Shown here in pieces: positions 11,571-23,787 of a stretch of DNA of 64,000 nucleotides. Source of the DNA: Acholoe squamosa (taxonomy: Eukaryota > Annelida > Polychaeta > Phyllodocida > Polynoidae). The first letter of the stretch is position 1. Each line of letters begins with the position of its first letter. Below the pieces are notes generated by a model, which saw nothing but the letters and a program-made list of their open reading frames with translations, had not been told where the DNA came from and ran no database searches. The stretch is taken from NCBI GenBank assembly GCA_949317995.1, contig OX439046.1, positions 38,600,002-38,664,001 of the forward strand, written 5' to 3'. Made by a program: the position numbers and the translations under genes.

Positions 11571-14500
11571 TCACAAGTCTGTCTCCATCACCGTCTCTCC
11601 GGAGTTGCTTTCCGGATCGGAGTCCAGACTTATCAGGTTATGGACCACTGGGGGTTGGGCAGGGGTTGTGGCTGCAGTGGTCGCCTCGGGGATAGGAGTT
11701 AGAGTCTCAGTTTGTCTAGCCGGGGTGTCAGTTGGGGCAGTGGTGGTGGCTTCGGGTTCCCTCCCGGGTCCGGTTGGTGGCGCACCTGCGCTGGCCTCCT
11801 GCAGCTTGGCCTGGAGCTTTTCGAACGCACTCTCTGCAGTGCCGTCCCAATCCTTCATGAAGCAGCCGAACGCTGCCATGAATCGAACATCCTGGTGGTC
11901 GTATTGGCTCCTCAGCTCCTGAAGCTGCGACTCGTATTTCAGCTTCATGGCCTTGGCCTCGTTTTCGCGCTGGAGCGAGGCCCGAAGCTGGTCTCTAGCC
12001 TGTCCTTGCATGTCCTGCGAGCTCCGGGCTATTTCCCGCCGCTGGATCTCATGCAGACATTCAAACACACCTTCGGTAACCCCTCGAAGGTATACGGTGG
12101 CCTGGCTGATATGCCTCTCCTGCCACGCCTGGAAGACGTCGGCCTGGATATCACAGGATTCCTGTGTCCGGTTTTTGATGTAATCATCGGGGTCCTCCAG
12201 TTTGAAGTTAGATTTCACCAAATGTAGCACATTGGTGGTCCTCATGTTCCTTTCTGGAGGCGTCGGTACAGGGGTCGTGTGTGTGTCGGAACCACTCTCG
12301 TAAGCAGAGCTCGAGGTGGCAGTGGCACTCGGGGATGGGGTAGCGGTGCTGGTCCATTGAGACAACCCAACTACCGCCCCACTCTCATCAATTGTTAGGC
12401 CTCGTCCCCTTCCAACCTCGGGGTCTTTTAGCACCAATTCTCTTCCTGGTCGCTTCGGGTCCACAGGTTGGACCCATCCGCGAGAAGAGGCGGTGGCAGG
12501 AGCAGCTGGGGGACCCATAGACTTTGGTTTCCCTGAAGGCAATAAGGTCTGGGATTCGGGGCCTGGTTTCTGGGTGTCAGACAGAGCAGGGAACTCATCT
12601 GGTTCGTCTGACTGTGCCTTAAGTCTGGTGAGTAAGGCGTCTTCCTCTGGGGTGCCCTGGTATCGTGGGGTAGACTCCGAGACACCACTCATCCAGTCTG
12701 AATGGGAGAGGGTAGTCCGCCCCTCGAACCAGGTCTGGTGGTTACCAGTCGAGGTCCCTGCTACGGGTCGGTAGCCACTCGAGCTCAGGGGCGAGAGGTG
12801 CTCCATGCTCGTGAGGTCTCGAGATGTAGCACCCGCGATCATGCTAGGATCGGGGGATCTCTTCTTATGTTCGGGGGCTGGGGCTGGAGACTGTGACTCC
12901 GACCTCGGTCGCTTGGCGTCCCGAGTTCGAGGGTCACCACCAGGGTGTGGTCGGGGTTTACCATGTCGGTCGACTGCGTCAGGGTCCCTTCTCTGGACTA
13001 TGACACGCCAGTGCATCTCCGACATGTCAAATCGATGCGAACACACGTTCTTGAGGAAGTAGGCGTCCTGCTTCCCCTCGACCGTGTGACAAAGGTGGTC
13101 AGTCCTCATAGTGATTGTCAGTCTCTCCTCTGAGGTAATTTGGTCCCACTTCGACATAAGTCGCTTGTGGAGCTTCAGAGCCTTAAGTCGGGCGTCACTG
13201 GCTTTGAGGCCATGAACTTGAGCCAAGTGCTCAGCCATACGCCCCCGACTCGTGGTTCTCAGTCCTTGACATTTCTTGTTTTCATTCTTTTCGTTGGAGC
13301 ACCAATACACCGGAGCGTGGTGCATGTGGTGCTCCACGAGGTGTCTAAAGAATGAGTCTTTGGATGGCCAAACTCTTTCTGTCTCTGCGTTGTTGACACA
13401 GATCTCGAAGGGACAAGTCGGGTTAGTTGGTGCCCAGTTCGAAGCAGCATACTGCAACTCCGTCCGAGCGACGCTATCCACACGCGATAAAATTTCGCGG
13501 GGCCGGAGTCCTTTTTCAGGATTTTCATCCATTCCTCATCGTCACTCTCGCCGTCGCGATTAATGGCTGGAGGAATCCAGTAACTGTCAATATAACGCTG
13601 GCAGTCCATGAAGCATTTCGGGGTGTAATCTGGAAATCCAGAGCGGGCGTTAACCCACTTGTTCAGGCTAGATTCGTCGAGGGCGTCTTTCAACGGTTCC
13701 TCCAAAGGGTCAATATTTTCCAGCAGCTGCCGGCTCATTTCGGCAACCTGCCGGTCACGGTCCCCATTGCCTTTCTCCTGAACCTCTTCCTCCTCGACCG
13801 CAGTACTACTAACGGGCTCGGGGGCAAGAGGGGTCGATTTTCGAGAAGTTCTCATCCGGGTGGATCTCACTGGGGAGGGGGCATCATCCTCCTTCGTGGT
13901 GTTGCTACTCCGTGTTCGACTCCGCGAGCTTCGAGACGAAGTCGAGGCTGCGGAGTCAATGCTCTCTGCTGCTTTCTCTTCTACCACCTTCTTTTTGCGG
14001 CGGCTCGTCTTAGACTTGGCTTCGGGTTTGTCTGTGGACTCCTTCTTAGCTTTCTCCACCTCCCTTTTAAGCTTCGTCTTGCGCTTCATGAGGTCCTTGC
14101 GCTCTTTATCGATAGCTTCTTGGCGGGCATCAAGCTCCTCGAGGCTCATCTCCTTCGCGGTGTTTACTTTGGTGGAGTAGCAAGCTCCACCTTCCAAACT
14201 CGAGGCAGCCTCGGGGATTTTGCTAGCAACATCCCCGTCGCGAGCTGTCTCGTTCGCCATTCGTCGCTCTTCCTTTTCGAGCTCGGGGTCTGCTAGCAAA
14301 GCATCTTCTTCTTCACTGACAGGGGAGTTCTTCTGTGAATCCGACATGAACACATAGGTACGTTCTCGGGGGGGGGGGGCCTTGTGGAAGGAGTACTTCG
14401 GGGGAGTGGATGCTGGGTAGGCGCTCCTCGAACCCAACCAGGCCAGCGGGTACGCTGTCTGTGACCTAATTCGGTTGTCCTCGCAGATGGCGTCAACAAC

Positions 14501-15014
14501 GGCGACTAAGCCATCGCTGATGCACATCGCTTCAGCAAGTCCGAAGTAGTTCTCGAACCAAATGTCGGAGATGTCAGTGACTCCTGTGTCAGTACATCCG
14601 CGGCAGATCCTAGATTGTAAATCGTAGGGTATCAGCCGCGGAGGTTCACCTTTAAGGCCCAGGTATTTCGGTGGGCAATATCGGTTTTTACCTGTGGCCG
14701 TCCGGATAAATCCTTTGGTCACATTCACGTACCCGATGGCCCGTGGTCGGTCGGTGAAAGTCACGGGGACTTCGACGATGACTGAAGGAGTGGTTCCCTC
14801 AGTCGTACTCGGGCGTGGTGTTCTCGGGGCGATCAGTTCAGCACCTTTAGGGATGCTCAGGGTGTCTGGAGTTGAATCGGGAAGAGATGGCTCCATTTCG
14901 GTGGTGTCCATTAGTTCAACTGCTGGACTTCAGGATGCCTCGTCTTGGGCTCGAAGTGGGGTCGGGTGCCCATCAGGGTTGGCCGTTACAGTCGCCACCA
15001 CCTCCGACTGAGCC
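11571..15014 (-). pseudogene. E2 third frame (ORF3), twin zinc-finger protein (fossil)
   Basis: Two long overlapping open stretches on the minus strand carry the full ORF3 order. The N-terminal part opens MAQSEVV and holds I-W-F-E-N-Y-F-G-L-A-E-A-M. Next comes a K/E and S/R-rich basic stretch, then the central block N-A-R-S-G-F...P-P-A-I...D-D-E-E-W-M. The fingers follow as CPFEIC...RHLVEHHMHH and C...KKCQG...H-x4-H. After a P/S/T-rich linker comes a coiled coil ending A-A-F-G...W-D-G-T and an acidic end. No signal peptide or membrane segment is seen. Probably nuclear or nucleic-acid binding by inference from the fingers and basic regions. A few breaks. Confidence 0.75.
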
Positions 15015-15554
15015 ATATTTCGGGCTCAGACGGCTCAGGGGATTGTCCTCCTTTGTTCAAGAACAGAAGGAGTCAATAATAGTCAGCGGAGAGGAATTAT
15101 GTCACTATAAGTGGCAGAGAAAACAGCGGCACGTCTTACCTCGGTAACACGGTTCATGTGCTGTGAGCGATATTGGAGGCACAACAAGTGATGCGGAACC
15201 AATGCGCATGCGCCACCGCACTGCGCCACTCTGGTATTCCGCTCTCTAGCACCCCCCTTCCCGCTCATGGCAGGCGTCCGTACTACCCCGGATAACCAGG
15301 GGTCGGGGTTAGTTTTCTCCATAGGCCGTTGGTGGGATTACCCCCTTCACTATTCATATCAACAGGAGTTCGGCAGAATAACGTGTAGCATCATGCGTAC
15401 ACGTCAGCCAAGCTGTCTGCCACCCGCAGGAACCATGAATAGGTTGGTAATACCCGTCGTGGTCGTATTTCGAATCATGCCCGAGGTATCTCAACCTCCA
15501 AACATATAACAAGACATGTAAACAGGACAATATACTCGTTGTGATTTCGGAACA
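15015..15554 (-). other. E2 spacer between pol and ORF3, with the conserved post-pol element
   Basis: No credible coding frame. At 15525-15543 the minus strand reads CACAACGAGTATATTGTCC, the E2 copy of the inverted-repeat element that follows pol in all four gypsy copies. Confidence 0.55.
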
Positions 15555-17513
15555 TTAAGTAACGGCAGTCCGCCAGGGAATTCTGGGACTGCGTCTCACC
15601 TCTCTTTCTTTGTTTTTCAACCGAGAATCTTGAGAAGGTCCGGTGGAAGGTGCCAACATTTTCCCCCTACCTCGAGTTCTCCATTCCGCTGAGACAATTT
15701 TATCGCGATTAGGTTTTAAATTCGTGTCAGCGTCGACCTTCCTGGGTCGTCCTTTCTTCGTTTTTTTCTCCATCGCTATTTTACAAGGTCGGCCTCTTTT
15801 CCTCTTCGGGGCCATCCCCTTCAATTTCCTTGATAGCTCATTAGTTTTCATTAGGATCTCGTCCTTCTGTTTATTCATCTGTTTGGAAATCTCCTCACAC
15901 TCGGAGATGGCGGCATCCCGTCCCCTCCATTTCCTTAATCTACACACATTAGACTTATTCATTCAGCCTGTAGCCAGACTCATAAGCATAACTGTGCTTT
16001 CAGATATAATTCGGGTGACCACGTGAGGTCCATCCCAGCTCGAGATTAACTTCTTGCACCTTAAAGGTTCATGCATCCTAAACACTCGGTCACCCATGCT
16101 AAACTGGCGCGGCTTTAAGTGGGTATCATACCCAACCTTTTGCCAATTCGCGTTCTTTAATAGCTCGTTTCGAACTACTTCATAAGCTCTCTTAAATTGG
16201 TCTCGTAGAGATTCTACAAACATCACCGTACATGGTGCTTCGGGGCTTACCCCTATAACACCATATACAAGATCCGCAGGCATTATAATATCTTCCCCAA
16301 ATACTAATAAATTGGGGGAGCAGTTTGTTGCGGCGTGTAAAGTACTATTATAAGCATGTACTACAAAGTCACATTGCCCGTCCAAGTCGTCTTGGCAAGA
16401 ATTTACCAAGGGTTTGAGGACTTGTATCAATGTTCGATTGAATCTTTCTACTTGACCATCAGACTGGGGTCTGTATGGGTTCGTTCGAGTTTTACAAATA
16501 GCCAGATAGTGGCACATTTCTTGCCATAGGTTGGACTCGAATTCTCATCCTTGATCACTGTGCATCATTAACGGTGCACCTAAGTGTAAAACCCATCCTT
16601 TCACGAAGGCGCTAGCGCAGGTGGCTGCCTTGTGGTCAGGTAAAGGATATACTCGAGTGTATTTAGTATAGTAGTTAGTTACTAAAATCATACAAGTGTT
16701 GCCCCGAGGTGTGGGTTCGATTCCGCTGATGATGTCAATTGCTACTCGGGCAAAACAAACACCGAATAGCTCTTGCACCAGAGGCATCTTTCCCATTCCA
16801 GGACCGGGCTTATTCTTACCGCATTCGGGGCAAGTCATTACCCATCTTATGATGTCATTGTGCATCCCTGGCCAGTAGTATCTTCTGGCTAAGCGTTCTA
16901 AAGTCCTCTTCTTCCCGAAGTGTCCGCTTGTTTTATGCCCGTGGCAATAAGACATAATATCTCGTCTTAGTGACATAGGTATCACTATCTGTAGGACCTT
17001 GTCCTTAGTAGGACAGGTTTTCCATCGACACAGTAAACAGTCTTGAATCTCTAGCTCGGTCCATTGGGCTTGAAATTTGCGAGTCTCTCTGTCTTCGAGG
17101 GACAACGCAGGCCATTCGGGCTTGGCATTCTTGTTCAGGAAAGAAATCACTCTCTTGGCCAGATAGTGGCACATTTCTTGCCATAGGTTGGACTCGAATT
17201 CTCGTCCTTTATCACTGTGCATCATTAACAGTGCACCTAAGTGTAAAACCCATCCTTTCACGAAGGCGCTAGCGCAAGTGGCTGCCTTGTGGTCAGGTAA
17301 AGGATATACTCGAGTGTATTTAGTATAGTAGTTAGTTACTACCATCATACAAGTGTTGCCCCGAGGTGTGGGTTCGATTCCGCTGATGATGTCAATTGCT
17401 ACTCGGGCAAAACAAACACTGAATAGCTCTTGCACCAGAGGCATCTTTCCCATTCCAGGACCGGGCTTATTCTTACCGCATTCGGGGCAAGTCATTACCC
17501 ATCTTATGATGTC
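15555..17513 (-). pseudogene. E2 integrase region (fossil)
   Basis: Minus-strand pieces show the HHCC zinc domain (HGHKTSGHFGKK, then CPECGKNKPG), the DDE catalytic core (A-I-D-I-I-S-G, H-S-D-x-G-R-E-F-E, NPYRPQSDGQVERFNRTL), the GPH/GPF-like C-terminal module and a basic tail ending RRSPRIPWRTAVT. In the family this enzyme joins element cDNA to the target. Part of the region is present twice, so the order is rearranged; LINE-a abuts its upstream side. Broken. Confidence 0.8.
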
Positions 17514-19935
17514 ATGTATTGTATCTGCCTAATTCTTGCTTTAAATTTAAGTTTACTTTCACTGTGTTGGACATCAGCTCGGAGATTGTTCCATAACTCA
17601 ACTCCTCTATATAGCGGCGAGTTGTTGAATCCCATGTTACATGCTCTGGGAATGACTATCTTGATCTTTGATTTGGACCTCATACCTGGCCTTCTGATTT
17701 CCTCATCGGCCCAATCTGAATTTCTTGATAATTTGTACATGAAGCTAAGCAATAATTCTTGTAGTCTCCTCATCAGGAGTGGAATATTAGCCCGTTCATG
17801 GAGCTCTTCTTCATTAAGATCCAAACCACTGAAACAAATTTTCAGGCCTCTCTTCTGCATTCTGTCCAACTTTTTTAGCAGGCTTTCATTAGCCCCCTCG
17901 TAGGCAAAACAAGCGTAATCAAAAACAGACATTATGGTGGTTTTATAGACTGTTACAGCAACTTTTTCAGATAACATGTTTCTGAATTTACTGAATCTAA
18001 AAAGACGGTGATTAATTTTACTATTTAAGTCGTTTAGCGCAGGTTCAAAACTCAATAGACTGTCTAACTTTAGTCCTAAGTAGCAGTAGTTATTCAGGGT
18101 TTCAAGTTCTTTGTTTTACAAATATAGTTTTTGGGCCCTGGACTTTGGTAATTTTTTGCATGAACCATACCACACAACTTTGGATTTATCCGTGTTAGCA
18201 GTAAGCCTCTTGGTTACAAACCAGGATTGTAATTGATTTAATGCCGTTTGTAACCTGTTGGTTATAGTTTCAATTTTGTTGTTTGAGCTGTATATTACCA
18301 AGTTGTCTGCATAAAGATAATGTTTGCAATCAGCAAGAACATCACTGACATCATTTATATATAGTATGAACAAGAGCGGTCCCAATACAGACCCTTGCGG
18401 GACACCAAATCGTACTTGGGCTTCATTAGAAACAAAGGAACCGATTTTAGTATACTGGCTTCTCCCAGTTAAGTAACTCATTAGCCAATTGAGTGTTGTG
18501 TCATGTAAACCAAGTTGTCCTAAAATTTCAACAAGATAGGCGTGATGAACACAATCGAATGCCTTACGTAGGTCAAGATAACAAACTCCAGTCAAATGGC
18601 CTCTATCTCTATTTTCATAGATATCACTCAGGAGTCTGAAGACTGCATCTGCAGTCCCCAGTCCTGATAGATAACCAAATTGTTTTGCAGAAATAACATT
18701 TTTCTTATTTAGAATTTCATTTAAATGGCAATACATAGTTTAGCACCAATATTTGAGAAATAATCATTCAAATAATTTACAGATTCGTGCTCTGACTTGA
18801 TAAAACCATCATCACCTAACAATTCTGGAGGGGCAATTTGCACCTCTGGTTTCAAAACTCCATTTAAAACGAAGACTTGACCTGGTTGGCCTTTGAGTAC
18901 CTGATAGCCTTATTAATTCTACAACGTAGCTGCCTGGCTTTATTGAGATAATAATCATCTTTAGTTTTCGAAAACATTTCCACATTGTCCTCACGCTCAT
19001 TTATCATTGACAAGATGTCTTGTGTCATCCATTTATTTTTTCTGTCCACAATCTCAATTTCAGACCAAGGACAGTACTCATCTAGGTATTCAAATATCAA
19101 GTTTTCAATGAATGACCAAGCACCATCGGGGTCGTGCAGTTCATAAAAAACATCCCAGTCTGCCATTATTAGCCACTCTTTGAAAGTTTCTTCATCATAA
19201 CCTTTGTACTTTCTCACCCAAACTTTCTTTTTGATATAGTCAACCTTCTCTCTTGTTTTTACAGCAAACACAGGCAGATGATCACTTACTAAAAAATTCA
19301 AGACACCAGATGTAATAGACTCATTGTAATTAGTCAATATATTATCTAAACATGATACAATAATCTTATAGGGTCTAGTGCACTGATTAATGAGTTTATG
19401 ATAGCCGTTAAATCGGCAAGCATCGATTAGCTTTACAGTACTAGGTAGTTTTTCACGCAAGGTATTTATATTTATGTCCCCCATAATCCATTGTTCAAGC
19501 CCTTCTTTATCTGCAATTTCCATAACACGAGACAAATGTCATTGCGTATCTTAACATCAAGATTAATGTCATCTCGAATGTAAACTGCTAAACCTCTGCC
19601 TTTCTTTCTTTTTCGGTCCAGCCTGAACAAATTCATGCCTTCCCAGTTTATTGAGTCATCATCATAGTCTTCATGTAACCAAGTTTCACTCATTCCGACT
19701 ATATCAGCACCATCTAAATGGTCAAATAGTTCCTGCCTTTTGTTAAACATGCTTCACGTATTTAGATGTAGCATTTTCAAGCCCTTCATATTTAGAAAAT
19801 CATTTAATCGTGTAGTTGTTGCCATTACATAAACAAATACAAGTAGACAATAATTTATATACAAAAAATAAAGAATTATAAATTAAAATAAAGGAGCCCC
19901 TGGCTAAATTCTAGCCAGAGGCTCAGATATCCACC
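17514..19935 (-). mobile_element. LINE-a, non-LTR retrotransposon copy in E2 pol
   Basis: Read on the minus strand, the frame opens at an ATG at 19825 (MATTTRLNDF...LHLNT) and shows an AP-endonuclease (SETWLHED near 19690, GDININ near 19470, SDHLPV near 19280), then reverse transcriptase (motif A YLDLRKAFDCVHH, motif B FGVPQGSVLGPLLF, motif C LYADNLVIYS) and the C-terminal region to 17514. Compared with LINE-b it has lost about 380 bases at the endonuclease-RT junction (near 18735), has a stop soon after its start, a frameshift near 19500 with loss of part of the endonuclease, and ends before the 3' UTR. Motif C is YADN, not YADD. Family: Jockey/CR1 supergroup, possibly Daphne-like; lineage not certain. 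Dead copy. Confidence 0.85.
19894..19924. other. Near-perfect hairpin at the 5' end of LINE-a
   Basis: GAGCCCCTGGCTA and TAGCCAGAGGCTC form a 13-base stem with one mismatch around a 5-base loop (AATTC). It lies about 70 bases upstream of the LINE-a start codon, in AT-rich sequence at or near the LINE/E2 junction. Confidence 0.7.
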
Positions 19936-19969
19936 AACAGAAATAACCAACTTAATGTTCTCTTTTCTA

Positions 19970-21625
19970 TGTTGGATCTGGCTATGCTCCAACCCAAATT
20001 CTGACAGGTGTGCCCGCCAACAGCCAATCATTCCTTCGGCGTCCTTAAAATTAAGTAGCCACCTCAGGTACGAGTGGTCAGTTCGAAGAGTGAAGTCGGT
20101 ACCCCATAGGAAATGTCAAAACTTTTTGGTATACACCACCACAGCCAGCAACTCACGTTTGGTGGTGCAATAGTTTTGTTGTGCCCTATTCAAAGTGTTA
20201 CTAGCAAAGGCGATTGGTACTTCGACCCCGTCCTGGACCTGCGACAAGGCTGCACCAATGCTATCATTGCTAGCGTCAGTGTCCAGTATAAAATGGTCAT
20301 CTGCAGTTGGATATTTCAATACTGGCATGTTAGCAAACAAATGTTTTATTTGCTCGAAGGCTGCATCTTGTTCATCTCCCCAGGGAAAACATTCCTTTGC
20401 TCGACCTGGGGTCCAATGTGCTAGCATTTGTAAGGGGTAGCTTACTTTAGAATAGGAAGTCTCGATAGTATGAACAGAACCCAAGGAAGGATCTTACTTC
20501 CTTCGCGCTTATGGGTTTCTGCCATTCGGACACTGTCCGGAGTTTTTCAGGGTCGGCTTTTATGCCGTCAGGAGTTATTATGCGTCCAAGATATGTAATG
20601 GATGATTTAAATAAATTACATTTCTTAGCTTTTAACTTCAGACCATTTGCTAGTATTCTCTTCAAGACTAAATCGAGGTTGCTCATGCAATCCTTGAAAG
20701 TCTTTCCAAACGCTATAACATCGTCGAGGTACACCAAACAACATTTCCAAAGAAGGTCGCTTAGCATTTCCTCCATCATAGCTTCGAAAGTGGCTGGTGC
20801 ATTACACAGCCCAAAAGGTAAAACATTGTATTGGAATAAACCCATATGTCTCGAAAAATCTGTCTTCTCCATGTCTTTAGGGTCCATCCCGATCTGCCAA
20901 TACCCGGACTGAAGGTCCAGGGTACAGAAGTATTTATTTCCTCCTAAGGAGTCTAAAGTCTCATCTATCCTTGGTAAGGGATAGGAGTTTTTCTTTGTTA
21001 AGCCAATTTTAGCTTCCTGTAGTCGATGCAAAATCGAATAGACCCATCCTTCTTCGTGGTCATGCACACGGGGCTGGACCAGGGGCTCGTGCTCGGCACG
21101 ATAACCCCTTTTTCCAGCTGTTCGAGGATTTGTTTCTCTGCCTCCACTTTCTTTTTAAGTGGTAATCTCCTATAAGGTATTTTAAATGGCTTCGAATCAC
21201 CGGTGTCAATCATGTGCAATACCTTGCTAGTGCGGCCTACCGAGCCCCCAGGCTTCCCGAAGGCATCGTGGAAGGTAGCAAGCAGGGCTCGAAGACTTTC
21301 TTAAGTCATCCGGTAGTCCTTGAACTGCGTCCTCAGGTAAATCAGTTCAAAATTGAGCTTCCGGGATATGTTCGGTCAGGAACATATCACCAATCTTCTC
21401 ATTTTTCCTCAAATACACAGGTTTTAGCCCTCTGTTCATGATAGGGACTATCGTCCACGATCCACTTCCCACCAGAGTGTCAACAGAATCTAGCTGTAAA
21501 CTAGATAATACTTCAGAATTAGGTTCGAAGACAGTGTTCGAGCCTCGAAAAGCATTATTCGAGGAACACAAAACATCACAAGTCATTCCAAATGGAATTT
21601 TCACAGTCTGTACCATGGTGGCTAC
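19970..21625 (-). pseudogene. E2 reverse transcriptase and RNase H region (fossil)
   Basis: Minus-strand frames carry, in order, the protease-RT linker (TVKIPFGMTCDVLC, then DSVDTLVG), RT (RFCIDYRKL, FGLCNAPATFEAMM, YLDDV) and RNase H (DTDASNDSIGAALSQVQ, CTTKRELLAVVVYTKKF). The order and sequence are those of E4 pol residues about 230-760. The piece is bounded by LINE-b on one side and LINE-a on the other. Broken. Confidence 0.85.
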
Positions 21626-21660
21626 CTGATGGTGCTTGGTCATTCATTGAAAACTTGATA

Positions 21661-21688
21661 ATTGTATTGGAATAAACCCATATGTCTC
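21661..21688. repeat. 28-base filler identical to E2 RT sequence at 20825-20852
   Basis: Between the LINE-b target sequence and the Penelope-like body lie 28 bases identical, on the same strand, to 20825-20852 in the RT-coding part of E2 (antisense to that gene). The first three bases, ATT, also form the end of the 17-base target duplication. This looks like a template switch at the 5' junction during insertion. Confidence 0.7.
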
Positions 21689-21713
21689 AGTTGACCGCAA
21701 CACCTGGGACACC

Positions 21714-22433
21714 TTGTTGGAAACCGTCGAAAAATTACTCGAACAGGAGGGGTCCCCTGATGGCTCCCGAGCTCGAGTTAAATTGATGGAATTCGTTGAT
21801 AAAGAAAGGAGTAAACTGGAAGCCCAATTAGCCCGCAATAAGGAATTCATGCGGGACCGCCAACCGACCCTATGTCAGCTGGCTAATGGGTCATTCCAAA
21901 GGGGACCAGACATAGACCCACCTGTGGCTAACAGTACCCCCAACTCCAACTTACAACCACCACCCCCACCACCCCCACCCCCCGCCCAGCCATCCACTTC
22001 TGGGACTGCCTCGACCGGCACTACCGACCGAGGCCCCCTGTCTCCCAGATTCAACACCTCCAATGTGGCCTGGCCCAGAGCCAGGTCACGACCCCAACCG
22101 GACACATCTGCTTGGGATGAGGTTGCTCTAGATGATTGGTTAGATGATTTCCCAAATCTCAATCAAAACAACCCCCCAGCCAATAACCCCCAGGCCCAAA
22201 ACCCCAAAACACAGAATAAGGGCAAGGGCAAAGGTAAGGGGAAAGGGAAATCTGGAAAACAAGGAAAAAGCCGATCTCCTTCTGCCCCACTGGCAAAGGA
22301 AAGAAGGGCTAGGTCCTCATCCCCTAGGGCACCCCTAACCAACCAACAGTCAAATTTTCAACAGCCCCGTTCTGCCCAAGGGCCCACATCCGAGGGCCAG
22401 ACGAGGGGTTGGCAAACTGCCCAGAACCGATGA
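21714..22433 (+). CDS. Penelope-like element N-terminal frame, P/Q/K/G-rich protein
   Basis: A 239-codon frame that can be opened further upstream; it has no ATG at its first listed codon (TTG), and an ATG start lies further in. It has a short helical N-terminus (V-E-K-L-L-E-Q-E-G...L-E-A-Q-L-A-R-N-K-E-F), a run of about ten prolines, S/T-rich linkers, then a KGKGKGKGKSGK stretch typical of RNA-binding tails. It ends just past the start of the next frame (22409). I do not recognise the product; it could be an ORF1-like RNA-binding protein or the detached N-terminus of the polyprotein. Confidence 0.5.
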   Translation: MLETVEKLLEQEGSPDGSRARVKLMEFVDKERSKLEAQLARNKEFMRDRQPTLCQLANGSFQRGPDIDPPVANSTPNSNLQPPPPPPPPPAQPSTSGTASTGTTDRGPLSPRFNTSNVAWPRARSRPQPDTSAWDEVALDDWLDDFPNLNQNNPPANNPQAQNPKTQNKGKGKGKGKGKSGKQGKSRSPSAPLAKERRARSSSPRAPLTNQQSNFQQPRSAQGPTSEGQTRGWQTAQNR

Positions 22434-23787
22434 CGCCCGAACCGACAGAGGGACCCCAATCCCCCACAAGACAGGGCGATCACCATGGCGGATCTCCGCC
22501 GTGCTATAAGGGAAGCCCTCCAACGATAAATAACCGTCCTGACCCTACCCCGGAGTCCCACCAAAATATTCTGCCCATTTTGCAGCCACAGGTGGACTTG
22601 GTACCCAAGGACAATTTGTTGGACTTAAACATGGACAATAATTATAATTATACAAATAATTATACCATTGACTCCAATGTGCACTTGAACCAATCAAACC
22701 ATAACAATGCCATTATTGTTGATCCAGTTCTACAGTTCAAGCATAAAATTTACGAATCCATTGAAACTTACCCGGTGTCAGTTGTCAATCTTTCCTCCCA
22801 TTCTCTAACACCAAGTGAACTGTCATTGTTGGAGAAAGGCCTCAACTTCTGCCCCACACCAGGAGAACCCGACATGGGTTCCCTACGCAGGGATTTAGAT
22901 GCATTCCATTGCAGGTTAAAAATCAAAGCCTTTTTTGACCCACAGAATATTGACTTACAAAGATCACAGTTTCCTGGTAACTCATACTCTGTTCCTGCCC
23001 CAAGTATTGTTAACTCAGTAACCAACAATGACAGCCCCATCTTGGCGAAAATTGAACGGTCACAAGTTATCAAAAATGATGCACAATGGGCCCCTACGGC
23101 TGTACCTGTACCATTACGAGCTTATATTTTAGCCAACGAAACCGATTTAAACAAACTAACTGTTAGATCACCTTGAAGACAAAATATAACCAAAGAGGAA
23201 AAATATTCGCTGAAAACCTTTATGAAAAACACAAGTCTAGTAATAAAACCAGCAGATAGGCTTACCAAAATTGGTGAATTCACACCGAGTTTCGCCAATA
23301 AACTCAAAACCAAGAGTCCAAAAACGGCCCAGCTGTACCTGTTACCCAAAATACACAAGGGTAAGACACCCCCACCAGGGCGTCCTATAGTATCCGCAAA
23401 TGGCTGTCCAACTGAAAAAATCTCTTGTTTAGTAGACTACTATCTCAGACCTTTTTTTATCAAAAACTAGGTCATATCTGAGGGACACCACTGATTTCCT
23501 CAATAAATTACAAGATTTAGGCACATTACCTAAAAACTGTATCCTTGGGACCCTTGATGTAACATCTCTGTACACAAACATTCCCAATATGGAAGGAGCA
23601 ATGGCTATATACAAACACTTGTATTATAACCGAGCACCTGCCCGTGGGGAATTATCAAATGAAGCCATCTATACCCTATTGTGGATTGTCCTGACAAAAA
23701 ACAATTTTGACTTCAATGACAGACATTACCTCCAGGTGGGGGGAACTGCCATGGGAACCAGGGTTGCACCCACATATGCAAACCTAT
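22409..23787 (+). pseudogene. Penelope-like reverse transcriptase, 5' half
   Basis: The frame carries the N-terminal RT region (G-L-N-F-C-P-T-P, D-L-D-A-F-H-C-R), then [39 protein letters not shown], motif A DVTSLYTNIP and motif B GGTAMGTRVAPTYANL. These are diagnostic of Penelope-like RT, which is related to telomerase. There is one stop near 23174 and a frame change near the T-run at 23450-23460. E3 begins directly after motif B at 23788. The RT would copy the element RNA at a nuclease-cut target. Confidence 0.85.

Noticed and set aside
13427-14296. 289-codon plus-strand frame opposite E2 ORF3
   Set aside because: Antisense shadow of a K/E/S-rich coding region with no recognisable domain.
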